From contig NZ_JAFNJS010000016.1 of assembly GCF_019024325.1 (NCBI RefSeq), forward strand, positions 1 to 45,254: a stretch of 45,254 nt of DNA, read 5' to 3'. Origin of the DNA: Falsiroseomonas tokyonensis. Lineage in GTDB: Bacteria > Pseudomonadota > Alphaproteobacteria > Acetobacterales > Acetobacteraceae. Every line of letters begins with the position of its first letter. Positions within the stretch are counted from its first letter, which is position 1. The translations under genes and the position numbers were made by a program. Shown piece after piece: positions 16,522-23,640 of the stretch. The notes under the pieces were generated by a model. It saw only the letters and a program-made list of their open reading frames with translations, did not search any database and was not told where the DNA came from.

Positions 16522-16952
16522 CGCGAGCTCAGACCTGCCTACTCACCGCGGCAGCCGCTGTTTTCGTGGCGACGGCGGCCGCCGGTGGATGGCGCGTTTG
16601 GGGGCCAGGTAATCAAGGTGCAGATGGAGCTACTGCGGATCTTCTACTCGGGCAGCGTGTATATGCGGAGTACTGCGCCTCGTGCCACGGAGCGAACCTT
16701 GAAGGCCAGCCGGACTGGCGAACGCGCCGGCCGGACGGCAGATTGCCCGCCCCGCCGCATGACGCAACCGGCCACACTTGGCACCACTCAACGGCCCAGT
16801 TGATTGAGTTGACCCGCAAAGGGGTTGCTGGCCTTGTGCCCGGCTACGAAAGTGACATGCCCGCCTTTGAAGGCGTGCTTACCGACACCGAGATCGCCGC
16901 CGTCGTTGCCTATATCGCCAGTACTTGGCCGCAAGAACTCCGGCGCCGATAA
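16518..16952 (+). CDS. Membrane-anchored or periplasmic class I cytochrome c
   Basis: About 144 residues from a TTG start overlapping the preceding stop. An N-terminal hydrophobic segment (LLTAAAAVFVATAAAGGW) is a signal or anchor. The haem motif CASCH (about residue 53) follows a GQRVYAEY segment, and the distal ligand Met is probably in YESDMPAFEG (about 116). It ends with an AAVVAYIASTW helix. It is a single-haem c-type cytochrome. Beside a copper ATPase and with SCO/PCuAC nearby, it may pass electrons from copper oxidation or serve an oxidase. An in-frame ATG at 16428 would place the membrane peptide's sequence out of frame and has no ribosome-binding site. Confidence 0.82.
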   Translation: MTRAQTCLLTAAAAVFVATAAAGGWRVWGPGNQGADGATADLLLGQRVYAEYCASCHGANLEGQPDWRTRRPDGRLPAPPHDATGHTWHHSTAQLIELTRKGVAGLVPGYESDMPAFEGVLTDTEIAAVVAYIASTWPQELRRR

Positions 16953-17135
16953 GCTGACTTACCAGCACCAGCCGGTGGCGGAAGTCATTTCAACCAAATT
17001 GCGCTTCTTTGATTGGACGCCAAGTATTGTCTGTCTGCCCGTCGGTCACCGCCTGCGCCAGCAGCTTTGACACCTGCGGCGGATTGCTGGCTGCGGTCGC
17101 GCTGCCGAAACCACGGCAACGAAGGAGGATATGGC

Positions 17136-17609
17136 ATGCTCTCAACGAAACGCGGCTTGGCCCTTGCGGCGCTTGGCCTTCTCGTGGCGCCGACAGTCGC
17201 CCGGGCGCAGGCGCTGCCGCGCGTCCAGGTCTGGCGGGATGCCGGCTGCGGTTGCTGCGGAGGCTGGGTGGAGCACATGCGAGCCGCCGGCTTCCCGTTG
17301 GAGGACAACATTGTGCAATCCGTCGCCGCAATTCGCCGAAGGCTGCGCACTCCATCGGACCTGCTATCCTGTCACGCTGCACTGGTGGATGGGTATGTGC
17401 TGGAAGGACATGTTCCTGCTGCGGCGGTAAAGCGCCTGCTGGCGACGCGCCCTGCCAGCATCCGGGGCTTGGCGGCGCCGGCGATGCCCGCCGGGTCGCC
17501 GGGAATGGAGATGCCAGGCGTGGCTCCTGAAACCTACGACATCATCGCCTTCGATGGTGAGCGCGGCCGGATGAGCTTCATGCGCTTCCGCGGTGGCGAG
17601 CCGGTCTGA
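17136..17609 (+). CDS. DUF411 periplasmic metal-binding protein
   Basis: 157 residues: signal peptide ending ARAQ, then the DUF411 thioredoxin-like domain with the metal-binding cluster DAGCGCCGGWVEHM (about 38-51), SCHAALVDGYVLEGHVPA in the middle and MRFRGGEPV at the end. Members accompany copper and other metal resistance genes and are proposed to bind metal through the CxxC. GAAGGAGG lies seven bases before the ATG; the longer frame from 17013 is not needed. A decayed relative lies at 12616. No gene is evident in 16953-17135. Confidence 0.9.
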   Translation: MLSTKRGLALAALGLLVAPTVARAQALPRVQVWRDAGCGCCGGWVEHMRAAGFPLEDNIVQSVAAIRRRLRTPSDLLSCHAALVDGYVLEGHVPAAAVKRLLATRPASIRGLAAPAMPAGSPGMEMPGVAPETYDIIAFDGERGRMSFMRFRGGEPV

Positions 17610-17636
17610 TCACGCCGGTGCGCTGCGTCAGGTGTC

Positions 17637-17750
17637 CTGCTTTCACCGATTCTGGCCGCAGTGGCCATGGGCCTGTCCAGCGTCTTCGTGCTCAGCAACG
17701 CGCTGCGGCTGAGGGGATTCCGCGCCGCAGCGCGCGGCGCCGGGGCATGA
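17637..17750 (+). pseudogene. C-terminal remnant of a P1B-type metal ATPase
   Basis: 37 codons read LLSPILAAVAMGLSS then VFVLSNALRLRG and end at a TGA. They match the last helix of the intact ATPase at 13989 ([26 protein letters not shown]). Nothing upstream of 17637 belongs to an ATPase; the DUF411 gene ends 28 bases earlier. A second ATPase gene once stood here and was removed except for its tail. Confidence 0.8.
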
Positions 17751-17923
17751 GGCAATGGTCGCATGCGCTTGATCCGGAGGATCCAGACGGTTCTTCGACA
17801 GTCACAATCCGACAAAGTATGTCAGGCACTACCGTACTACCGTCGCCGACGTTACCAGGGGATGCCTGCGGACCCGGTCAGGGATTCACCGCAGGTAAGC
17901 CGATCCCGAACGAGGAGACGAAT

Positions 17924-18262
17924 ATGTTGGAACGAAACCTGGCGCGACCACTGGCTCTGACACTCCTGCTCGGCCTCGGCGTGGCAGCGTGCGCGCCTCA
18001 GCAGAGCACGTCGGGTGCGGCATCTCCGAGCGCCCCTGCCGCCTCCATGCAAGGTCACAACATGTCTGGCATGCAGGGCCACAACATGTCGGGGATGCAG
18101 GGCCACAACATGTCGGGGATGGATCACCAGGCGATGATGGCCCACTGTGCCCAGATGCGGCAGCAGGCCCAACCGGGGGCAAGCGCACCTGCTGGAATGC
18201 AGCAGATGATGGCACAGTGCAGCCAGATGGAACGGTCGATGGGGTCGTCTCCGACCAGGTGA
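17924..18262 (+). CDS. Met/His-repeat lipoprotein, probable periplasmic copper-binding protein
   Basis: 112 residues with a lipoprotein signal (LALTLLLGLGVAACAPQ; the lipobox Cys is about residue 23). After a Ser/Ala/Pro linker come three tandem copies of MQGHNMSG, then MDHQAMMAHCAQM and a second Met/Gln/Cys cluster (MQQMMAQCSQM). The density of Met and His with two Cys suggests copper or silver binding at the outer surface of the inner membrane or on the outer membrane. GAGGAG (12 to 7 bases upstream) supports the ATG at 17924. I know of no named family for it. It ends the plus-strand copper block. Confidence 0.72.
   Translation: MLERNLARPLALTLLLGLGVAACAPQQSTSGAASPSAPAASMQGHNMSGMQGHNMSGMQGHNMSGMDHQAMMAHCAQMRQQAQPGASAPAGMQQMMAQCSQMERSMGSSPTR
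18047..18118 (+). repeat. Three tandem 24-bp units encoding MQGHNMSG
   Basis: Units start at 18047, 18071 and 18095. The second and third are identical at the DNA level; the first differs at a few third positions. This suggests a recent duplication of one unit. Confidence 0.9.
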
Positions 18263-18308
18263 CCGGGCTTAATACCGACGCCTCTTATTGCCGCATGTGG
18301 GCTTACCC

Positions 18309-18342
18309 AAAAAAGCGAGCCGCCGGATAACCGGCGGCTCGC
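18309..18342 (-). terminator. Rho-independent terminator of the ParB-like gene
   Basis: Read on the minus strand, GCGAGCCGCCGG (18342-18331) pairs perfectly with 18326-18315 across TTAT, followed by six Ts. It lies 22 bases after the stop at 18365 and also faces the end of the plus-strand lipoprotein gene. Confidence 0.85.
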
Positions 18343-18364
18343 CAAATCTGTGAGAGGAAAGCGG

Positions 18365-20305
18365 CTACTCTGCCGCGATCTGCACCGTCGCCTCGTCCCC
18401 TACCGTCATAGTGGCGGGCACGCGTAGTAGGGATGGCACCCACCCCTTGCCGGCCAGCAGCCTGGCCGCCGTCTCGGCCATATCGTCCTTCTTAGCGCCG
18501 GCCAGTCTGCACGCGGCGGCCTCGCCCGCACCCTCGCGGACCGCCTCGAGGATGAGTGCCTTCGGCACCCGGTCGAGATAGGACGCCCGCGTCGGTGACC
18601 ACCACGCCGTCGGGTCCAGGCCGCCCAGCGTCGCCGCCCGCGCCGCCGGCCAGGCCGTGCCGTTCTCTATCGTCCAATCCGCATTGCCGGCATCGGCCGA
18701 GGCTCCAACGCAGGCCGCCAGCAGCGCGCCCACATCCTCGGTCCGGGCCGCCTCAATCCAAGCCCAGAGACCATCCGCCTGCGTTGGCAGTGCAGCACGC
18801 CACCGCTCAAGGATCACGGACAGGGCGACCGCCGCCTTCGAGGCCTCCACGCCTGGCACGCCGGCATCGAAGCCGGTGCCGGGCAGCGGCGACCGCACGA
18901 CGCCGCCGTAGGGCCGCCGGTAGATCACCGCCAGCGCCATGCCATGAGTCGTCACGCGCAGCGCGAGGTCCGGCCGCTCCGCCAGCGTCGCCCGCAGCGC
19001 GGCCGTCCGATGCGCCAGCAGTTCCGCCCGCAGCGCGCCCGACATTGACGGCATCCGCTCCTCCTCGGCTTCCGGCGCGGAGCCTGCCGCATCGTCGTCC
19101 CTGGCCGACTCGTCGTCATTCGCCACCGCGTCAGGCTCCGCGTCCTCGGTCCGTACGAAGCCACGCTCGATCCTGACGCCCTCGCCCCAAGGGTCCAGGC
19201 AGACCACGGCTCCGGCAACGGCCAGGCAATCCGGCGTCCACCGCGTCTCACCTGCTTCCAACGCTGCAAGCTCGGCCTCGATGGTTTCCAGCCGATCCGC
19301 CGCCTCGCCCTCGGGGCTGTCGCCCAACTCGGCGACAATGGCGTCGTATTCCTCTGCCAGCGCCTCCTGACGCGCTGCCTGTTCCTCAGTCAGCGGCACC
19401 GCTTCCGGCTGCACCCGGCGCATCCGCCAGAGCCGATCCTGTGGGAAGTCGCGTGCGACCTCCACCCATCGCCAGCCCTCCACCCTGACCGCCTCGGCCG
19501 CTTCCATGAGCCGCGCCTCGACCAGCCGGTCCAGTAGGCCGGGGTCGGCGATCCATCCGCCGCCCTCGTCCAGGTCGAACAGGTCGCGATCAACGACGCC
19601 CCCCGCTGCCTCATAGGCCGCGAGTCCGACCAACCGCACGCGTCGGTCGGCCAGCAGCACCCGCCCCTCTGTCAGCAGCCGCCGGATGGTCGCGGGATGT
19701 GCATGGGCGGCGGTCTGCCGCCAGACCCGCTCCTGCGCCTCATGGTCGTCCGTCACCGCGAAGGCCGTCACGGCGTCCAGGGTCAACTCCCCGTTCCGGT
19801 AGGCGTCCAGCAGCGAGGGCGCCACCGCGGCGAGGCGCAGCCGCTGGCGTACCGTCAGGACCGATACGCCGAAGCGCTCTGCGATCCGCTCTGGAAGCTG
19901 CCCGGCGTTGGCGAGGCGGGCGAAGGCCTCGAACTGGTCGGCCGGGTGCATCGCCACCCGCACGACATTCTCCGCGAGGCTGGCCTCCGTCGCCTGGTCG
20001 TCCTCCACCACGCGGCAAGGAATGCGGGCGGTGCGGCCGATCCGCCCCTCTGCAGCCAGGCGCCGCAGCGCCAAGAGCCGCCGCCCGCCAGCGACGACGA
20101 AGTAGCGCCCGGTCGGTGCGCCACGCGGCCCGACCTCCCGCCGGACATTGAGGTTCTGCAGAAGTCCGTGCGCCTGGATCGAGGCGGCGAGTTCGTCCAG
20201 CCCAGCCTCGGCGCCGGTGCGGCGGACGTTCTCGGTGGCTGGGTAGAGCCGGTTCAGCGGCACGTTGATGGTGGGTGTCGCCGGGTTGGTGATGGTGCGT
20301 GTCAC
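18365..20305 (-). CDS. Long ParB/RepB/Spo0J-family nuclease-like protein (plasmid type)
   Basis: 646 residues from a GTG with AGAAGGA upstream. The N-terminal third is a ParB domain: NRLYPATENVRR, LDELAASIQAHGLLQNL (about 30-46), VVAGGRRLLALRRL (about 69-82) and the ASLAENVVR box (about 110-118), then a helix-turn-helix (IAERFGVSVLTVRQRLRLA). The long C-terminal part has an acidic linker (about 385-420) and a region of unknown fold. This long form is common on alphaproteobacterial plasmids and is separate from the true partition ParB at 38339. Its role is not established; transcription control or silencing are possibilities. It shares its 311-bp leader exactly with the DUF932 gene. Confidence 0.88.
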   Translation of the reverse strand: MTRTITNPATPTINVPLNRLYPATENVRRTGAEAGLDELAASIQAHGLLQNLNVRREVGPRGAPTGRYFVVAGGRRLLALRRLAAEGRIGRTARIPCRVVEDDQATEASLAENVVRVAMHPADQFEAFARLANAGQLPERIAERFGVSVLTVRQRLRLAAVAPSLLDAYRNGELTLDAVTAFAVTDDHEAQERVWRQTAAHAHPATIRRLLTEGRVLLADRRVRLVGLAAYEAAGGVVDRDLFDLDEGGGWIADPGLLDRLVEARLMEAAEAVRVEGWRWVEVARDFPQDRLWRMRRVQPEAVPLTEEQAARQEALAEEYDAIVAELGDSPEGEAADRLETIEAELAALEAGETRWTPDCLAVAGAVVCLDPWGEGVRIERGFVRTEDAEPDAVANDDESARDDDAAGSAPEAEEERMPSMSGALRAELLAHRTAALRATLAERPDLALRVTTHGMALAVIYRRPYGGVVRSPLPGTGFDAGVPGVEASKAAVALSVILERWRAALPTQADGLWAWIEAARTEDVGALLAACVGASADAGNADWTIENGTAWPAARAATLGGLDPTAWWSPTRASYLDRVPKALILEAVREGAGEAAACRLAGAKKDDMAETAARLLAGKGWVPSLLRVPATMTVGDEATVQIAAE

Positions 20306-20320
20306 GGTCTGTGTTCCTTC

Positions 20321-20631
20321 TCTCTTCCTGCGCAGCGGGAAGCAGCCGCGCTGCTTCCTTGCCCGTCGGCGAGACCGGGGAAGGAGGGGTGGCATGCGGC
20401 AGGGCGAGGCCGGGTTGCGAGGGAGCGGGGTGCGCAGCGCCCTGCGAGAGAGCGGCCCTGCCTCGCCGTAGGGCGCATGCCGAGGGGAACCTTGGGGCGG
20501 CGCCCCATGGTTCTCCGCGGTGGGCCGCGTCCGCGGCCAGCGTCCTGCGTCAGCGACCGTCACCCGGAGGGCGAAGACCGGCGCAGCCGGGCTTCGGGAG
20601 CGGCCGGCGGACGCGAGTAGGGCGCGGCCCC
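20321..20631. repeat. 311-bp direct repeat, copy B (leader of the ParB-like gene)
   Basis: Identical to 3425-3735 by direct reading, offset 16,896 bases. It fills the space between the ParB-like gene and the divergent gene at 20655, so it may hold promoters in both directions. The proximal hairpin is at 20338-20358 and the 33-nt dyad at 20484-20516. Spacing to the start codon is the same as in copy A. Confidence 0.93.
20484..20516 (-). promoter_or_regulatory. 33-nt dyad in the ParB-like leader (copy B)
   Basis: The same sequence as 3588-3620, with its left end 179 bases upstream of the GTG at 20305. Confidence 0.6.
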
Positions 20632-20654
20632 CGCCAAGGGCAGGGGGAGACGCC

Positions 20655-21362
20655 ATGACATGCTTCCTGGACGCGGGGCGGCGAGGCCCGGTAATTGGTG
20701 CGATGGACAACGAGATCGATGCACAGAGATCGGGCTCGGGAGAGGGAACGCGCCGCGCGCCATGGGACCTTCACCCGGCGCTGACGGCGGAGCGGCTCTC
20801 CGCCTGTGCACGCCTCCTCGCGCGCGGCCGCACCGACGCGGTTGCCATGGCCGATCCTTGGGCCGGTGACGACGCATGGTCGATCGGGTGCCGCGCCTAC
20901 TCCTTCTCTCGTAACCGGCTGCGCCAAGCGGCGGAAGGCGGCCGGTACCCATGGCTCGGCGTACTGGACTCGACGCACCACTTTGTTTTCCTCATCGACG
21001 GCGTGCCGGTTCGCTTCTTCCGGGGCGATGCCGAGGATCCGACGAAGCGGACGCTGCGCCAGCAGGAGACGGAGGCGCAGCAGCTCGCCCTGGCATTCGG
21101 CGATGCCGACACGGCCGAGGGGTTGATGTTCCGCCTTGCCGTCGAAACGGGCGAGGGCGGCGAGGTGACCAGGGTGGTGTTCCTCGCGCTGCGTGGCGAG
21201 GACGGTGCGGTGGAGTGCTTCTGGCCGGTGCCAATGGCTCCGGATGAGGGGACAGGTTCGCGACGCAACGCCGGCCCAGCGCTGCAGCTTCCCCTCGCAC
21301 CGGGCATAGCCGGCCCTAGCGGCAGGCGCAGAGCGCCGGGCGGGCAGGGTAGCAAACTCTGA
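20655..21362 (+). CDS. Plasmid protein of unknown function
   Basis: About 235 residues. GGGGGAGA (20643-20650) precedes the ATG at 20655; an ATG at 20703 (MDNEIDAQRS) is a weaker choice. The centre looks well folded and conserved in character: CRAYSFSRNRLRQAAEGG, then HHFVFLIDGVPVRFFRGD and TLRQQETEAQQLALAF. The last 40 residues are low-complexity and may be read into non-coding sequence. No signal peptide or membrane helix is evident, so it is probably cytoplasmic. I do not recognise the family. It is divergent from the ParB-like gene across the repeat. Confidence 0.72.
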   Translation: MTCFLDAGRRGPVIGAMDNEIDAQRSGSGEGTRRAPWDLHPALTAERLSACARLLARGRTDAVAMADPWAGDDAWSIGCRAYSFSRNRLRQAAEGGRYPWLGVLDSTHHFVFLIDGVPVRFFRGDAEDPTKRTLRQQETEAQQLALAFGDADTAEGLMFRLAVETGEGGEVTRVVFLALRGEDGAVECFWPVPMAPDEGTGSRRNAGPALQLPLAPGIAGPSGRRRAPGGQGSKL

Positions 21363-21716
21363 GCGCCGCTCACACCACCGTCATCGCGGAACACGCTCCG
21401 GTCCGTCTAATGCTGGTAATGTAGAGACCATGCTGCTTCAGGATCCAGCATCGGAAGCGTTTCCTTTAGCATGGTGCCAGAGCGTTAGGCTCCTACATGC
21501 GAGATCCCTAAACCGAGCAAAATTCTTGCTTGTTACGAATTAAGCACGGAAAAGAATGAAAATTCTTGATCACCGTCCTGTGAATCTACAAAACTTAGAC
21601 TTGTTAGGGACAGGATTCTGCAACTAGCCTTTCACAGCGCTCGGTTGCGCAAGCAGGCTGTCCTTGAAAGCATATTTCAGATTTTGCCGTATTGTTCTGG
21701 TTGCCATTGATACCCC
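21363..21716. other. AT-richer intergenic region before the type IV secretion genes
   Basis: About 354 bases with no convincing gene. It is visibly richer in A and T than its surroundings, especially 21515-21620. It has one short hairpin, AAGAAT-GAAA-ATTCTT (21552-21567). It is the likely promoter region for the transfer operon, although I cannot pick a clear -35/-10 pair. Confidence 0.5.
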
Positions 21717-22229
21717 TTGCGCACGGACCAGCGCGGCCCAGGCCAAACGTTACCTACCTTCGCCGCTCGCAACTTCAGCCGTAACCTCCATCCCCACGAG
21801 TCGTACGGGGACGGTGTGGGAGAGATCAGCGAAGGCGATCTGCGTGCTAAGTTGCGCGGTGGAGAGCGCATCACGGGCGTCATCGTCGTCGCCCGGACGA
21901 TTGACGACGCGCTCGAATACACCCCGTTCCTGCTGCTCTCCTGGCGCCGCGGCTACTACCGCATTGTTCGCTGGCGCGGCGGCGAGCGACGCTACCGAGA
22001 CTTCGACCGCCTCCTGCGGCTGGTGCGCGAGCTCGGCTGGGCAGACGGCGTCAGCGTCTTCGACATGGACGACCCGAAGCTCCGCCGAGTGCGTGCCGTC
22101 GCACACGCACTCGGGGTCGAGCCGACGCCGCGCGCGAAGAAGGGCGACGACGACGACATGCCGCCGATGGACATCTTCGGCAGCAACCCACCAGACGAAG
22201 ACGAGGCTGAACCCGCTTCACCGGTGTGA
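21717..22229 (+). CDS. Protein of unknown function upstream of virB1
   Basis: Up to 170 residues; the start is uncertain. The first possible start is a TTG at 21717 without a ribosome-binding site; a GTG about 33 codons later, in the segment GDGVGEISEG, is an alternative. The centre has ITGVIVVARTIDDALEYTPFLLLSWRRGYYRIVRWRGG, mixed strand and helix. The C-terminus is acidic and disordered (KKGDDDDMPPMD). No signal or membrane segment is seen. It ends six bases before virB1, so it may be the first gene of the transfer operon. I do not recognise the family. Confidence 0.6.
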   Translation: MRTDQRGPGQTLPTFAARNFSRNLHPHESYGDGVGEISEGDLRAKLRGGERITGVIVVARTIDDALEYTPFLLLSWRRGYYRIVRWRGGERRYRDFDRLLRLVRELGWADGVSVFDMDDPKLRRVRAVAHALGVEPTPRAKKGDDDDMPPMDIFGSNPPDEDEAEPASPV

Positions 22230-22235
22230 CGCCGC

Positions 22236-22976
22236 ATGCCATGGCCGGACGGCCGTGACATGATTCTCGAACTCACCGCGTTTCTCGGCCTTGCCACAAC
22301 CTGCGCGCCCGGCGTTGCGCCGGAGACCCTCGCTGCCATTGCACGCGCCGAGAGCGGCTTCAACGTGCTCGCCATCAACCTGAACGGCGCACACGGCGGG
22401 ACGCAGTCTGTGGGTGGGAGGGAGGAAGCGATCGCGCTGGCAACGGAGCTGGTCGTCGTGCGTGGCCGCTCCGTTGACCTTGGCCTGATGCAGGTGAACA
22501 GCACTAACCTCAGTCGCCTCGGCCTGACGATCGCCGATGCCTTTGACCCCTGCCGCAGCCTGGAAGCCGGCGCCCGCGTGTTGGCCGAGGGCTACGCCGC
22601 CGCGGCGCGCGGCGAAGCCGACCCGCAGCGGGCGCTCCGCACGGCGCTCAGCCGCTACAACACCGGTCACCCAGAGCGCGGCTTCGCCAACGGCTACGTT
22701 GGGCGCATCGAGGCCTCGGCTGAGCGGGTAGTGCCCGCCATCCGGCTGCGCGGCGAGGCGTCGGTTAACCCCACACCCCCTGTGCCACTTCAGACGCCCG
22801 CCAGTCCCGCCCCATCTGGGCCGCCGGCTTGGGACGTGTTCGGCCAGGCGCAGCAGGCCCGACAGCATGTCTACCTGTCGGGTAACCCCACACCCTCCCC
22901 GCTCCCGGTCCAGAATCCGACCGCTTCGGTCAGGACCGCGACCGCATCCATCCCAGCAGGAAATCCCGCTCCATGA
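22236..22976 (+). CDS. virB1: VirB1-like lytic transglycosylase
   Basis: 246 residues. The catalytic Glu is in ARAESGFN (about residue 38), followed by the SLT motifs VDLGLMQVNSTNLSRLGL (about 79-96) and ALSRYNTGHPERGFANGYV (about 141-159). This enzyme class opens peptidoglycan for assembly of the secretion channel. The last 80 residues are Pro/Ala-rich and low complexity, as in many VirB1 proteins. A classical signal is weak; the N-terminus (MILELTAFLGLATTCAPG) may act as one if translation begins at the ATG at 22260. The stop overlaps the virB2 ATG (ATGA). Confidence 0.9.
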   Translation: MPWPDGRDMILELTAFLGLATTCAPGVAPETLAAIARAESGFNVLAINLNGAHGGTQSVGGREEAIALATELVVVRGRSVDLGLMQVNSTNLSRLGLTIADAFDPCRSLEAGARVLAEGYAAAARGEADPQRALRTALSRYNTGHPERGFANGYVGRIEASAERVVPAIRLRGEASVNPTPPVPLQTPASPAPSGPPAWDVFGQAQQARQHVYLSGNPTPSPLPVQNPTASVRTATASIPAGNPAP

Positions 22977-23299
22977 TCGCGCCCGCGTTCCGCCTGCCCT
23001 CCCGCACGATCGCCCTCGGCCTCCTGGCCGGCGGCTTCGTGCTGCTCGCCGCCGACCCAGCTCTCGCGCAGGCCGTGGGCGGCGGCGGGTCCCTTGAGAC
23101 CTTCCTCAGCAATATCGTGAACATTCTCACTGGCCGGGTCGGCCAGCTCATCGCGGTGCTCGCGATCGCCATCAGCGGGGTCGCGTGGATGATGGGCGCC
23201 GCCTCCCCGCGCTCCTTCTTTGGCACCGTTGCCGGCGTTGCGATCGTCTTCTCGGCTGCCTGGATCGTGCAGCAGATCACAGGCGGCGGCGGCATCTGA
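22973..23299 (+). CDS. virB2: VirB2/TrbC-like major pilin
   Basis: 108 residues: a long signal peptide ending ALAQA (about residue 34), a Gly-rich segment, then two transmembrane helices (LIAVLAIAISGVAWMMG and FFGTVAGVAIVFSAAWIVQQI), the standard TrbC/VirB2 architecture. The mature pilin builds the conjugative pilus. It is in its canonical place between virB1 and virB3. Confidence 0.92.
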   Translation: MIAPAFRLPSRTIALGLLAGGFVLLAADPALAQAVGGGGSLETFLSNIVNILTGRVGQLIAVLAIAISGVAWMMGAASPRSFFGTVAGVAIVFSAAWIVQQITGGGGI

Positions 23300-23301
23300 C
23301 G

Positions 23302-23640
23302 ATGGAGGAAGCCCGCCTCACCGAGGATACGCTGTTCCTGGCCTGCACCCGGCCGGCCATGGTTTGGGGCGTGCCGATCGAGGCGATGGCGGTCAACGCC
23401 ATGCTGACGAGCCTCGTCTTCATCCTGATGAAGAACCCACTCTACGGGGTGGTTGGCATTGGCCTCCACGTCGTCTTCCGGGCGCTCGCCGACCGCGACC
23501 ACAACTGCTTCCGGGTGCTGTTCCTGTGGGTCGAGACGAAAGGGCGGTCGCGCAACGGCAGCCTCTGGGGCGGCTCCTCGGTCAGCCCGCTCGACCTGCG
23601 CCCGGTCCGTCGGGCGCGGGAGCTGCGCGTCCATGCCTGA
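23302..23640 (+). CDS. virB3: VirB3-like inner-membrane T4SS protein
   Basis: 112 residues with the VirB3 pattern: short N-terminus (DTLFLACTRPAMVWGVP), a hydrophobic hairpin (AMAVNAMLTSLVFILMKNPLYGVVGIGLHVVFRAL) and a basic C-terminus (WVETKGRSRNG). It starts two bases after virB2 and overlaps the virB4 start by eight bases. VirB3 joins VirB4 at the inner-membrane complex. Confidence 0.9.
   Translation: MEEARLTEDTLFLACTRPAMVWGVPIEAMAVNAMLTSLVFILMKNPLYGVVGIGLHVVFRALADRDHNCFRVLFLWVETKGRSRNGSLWGGSSVSPLDLRPVRRARELRVHA

Noticed and set aside
16953-17135. Possible extra gene between cytochrome c and DUF411
   Set aside because: Open frames here are short or run into DUF411 without a start signal; the only good ribosome-binding site (17121-17128) serves the ATG at 17136.
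19697-20620. 307-codon plus-strand frame antisense to the ParB-like gene
   Set aside because: Part of its end is simply the duplicated repeat read in the other direction; no motif is present.
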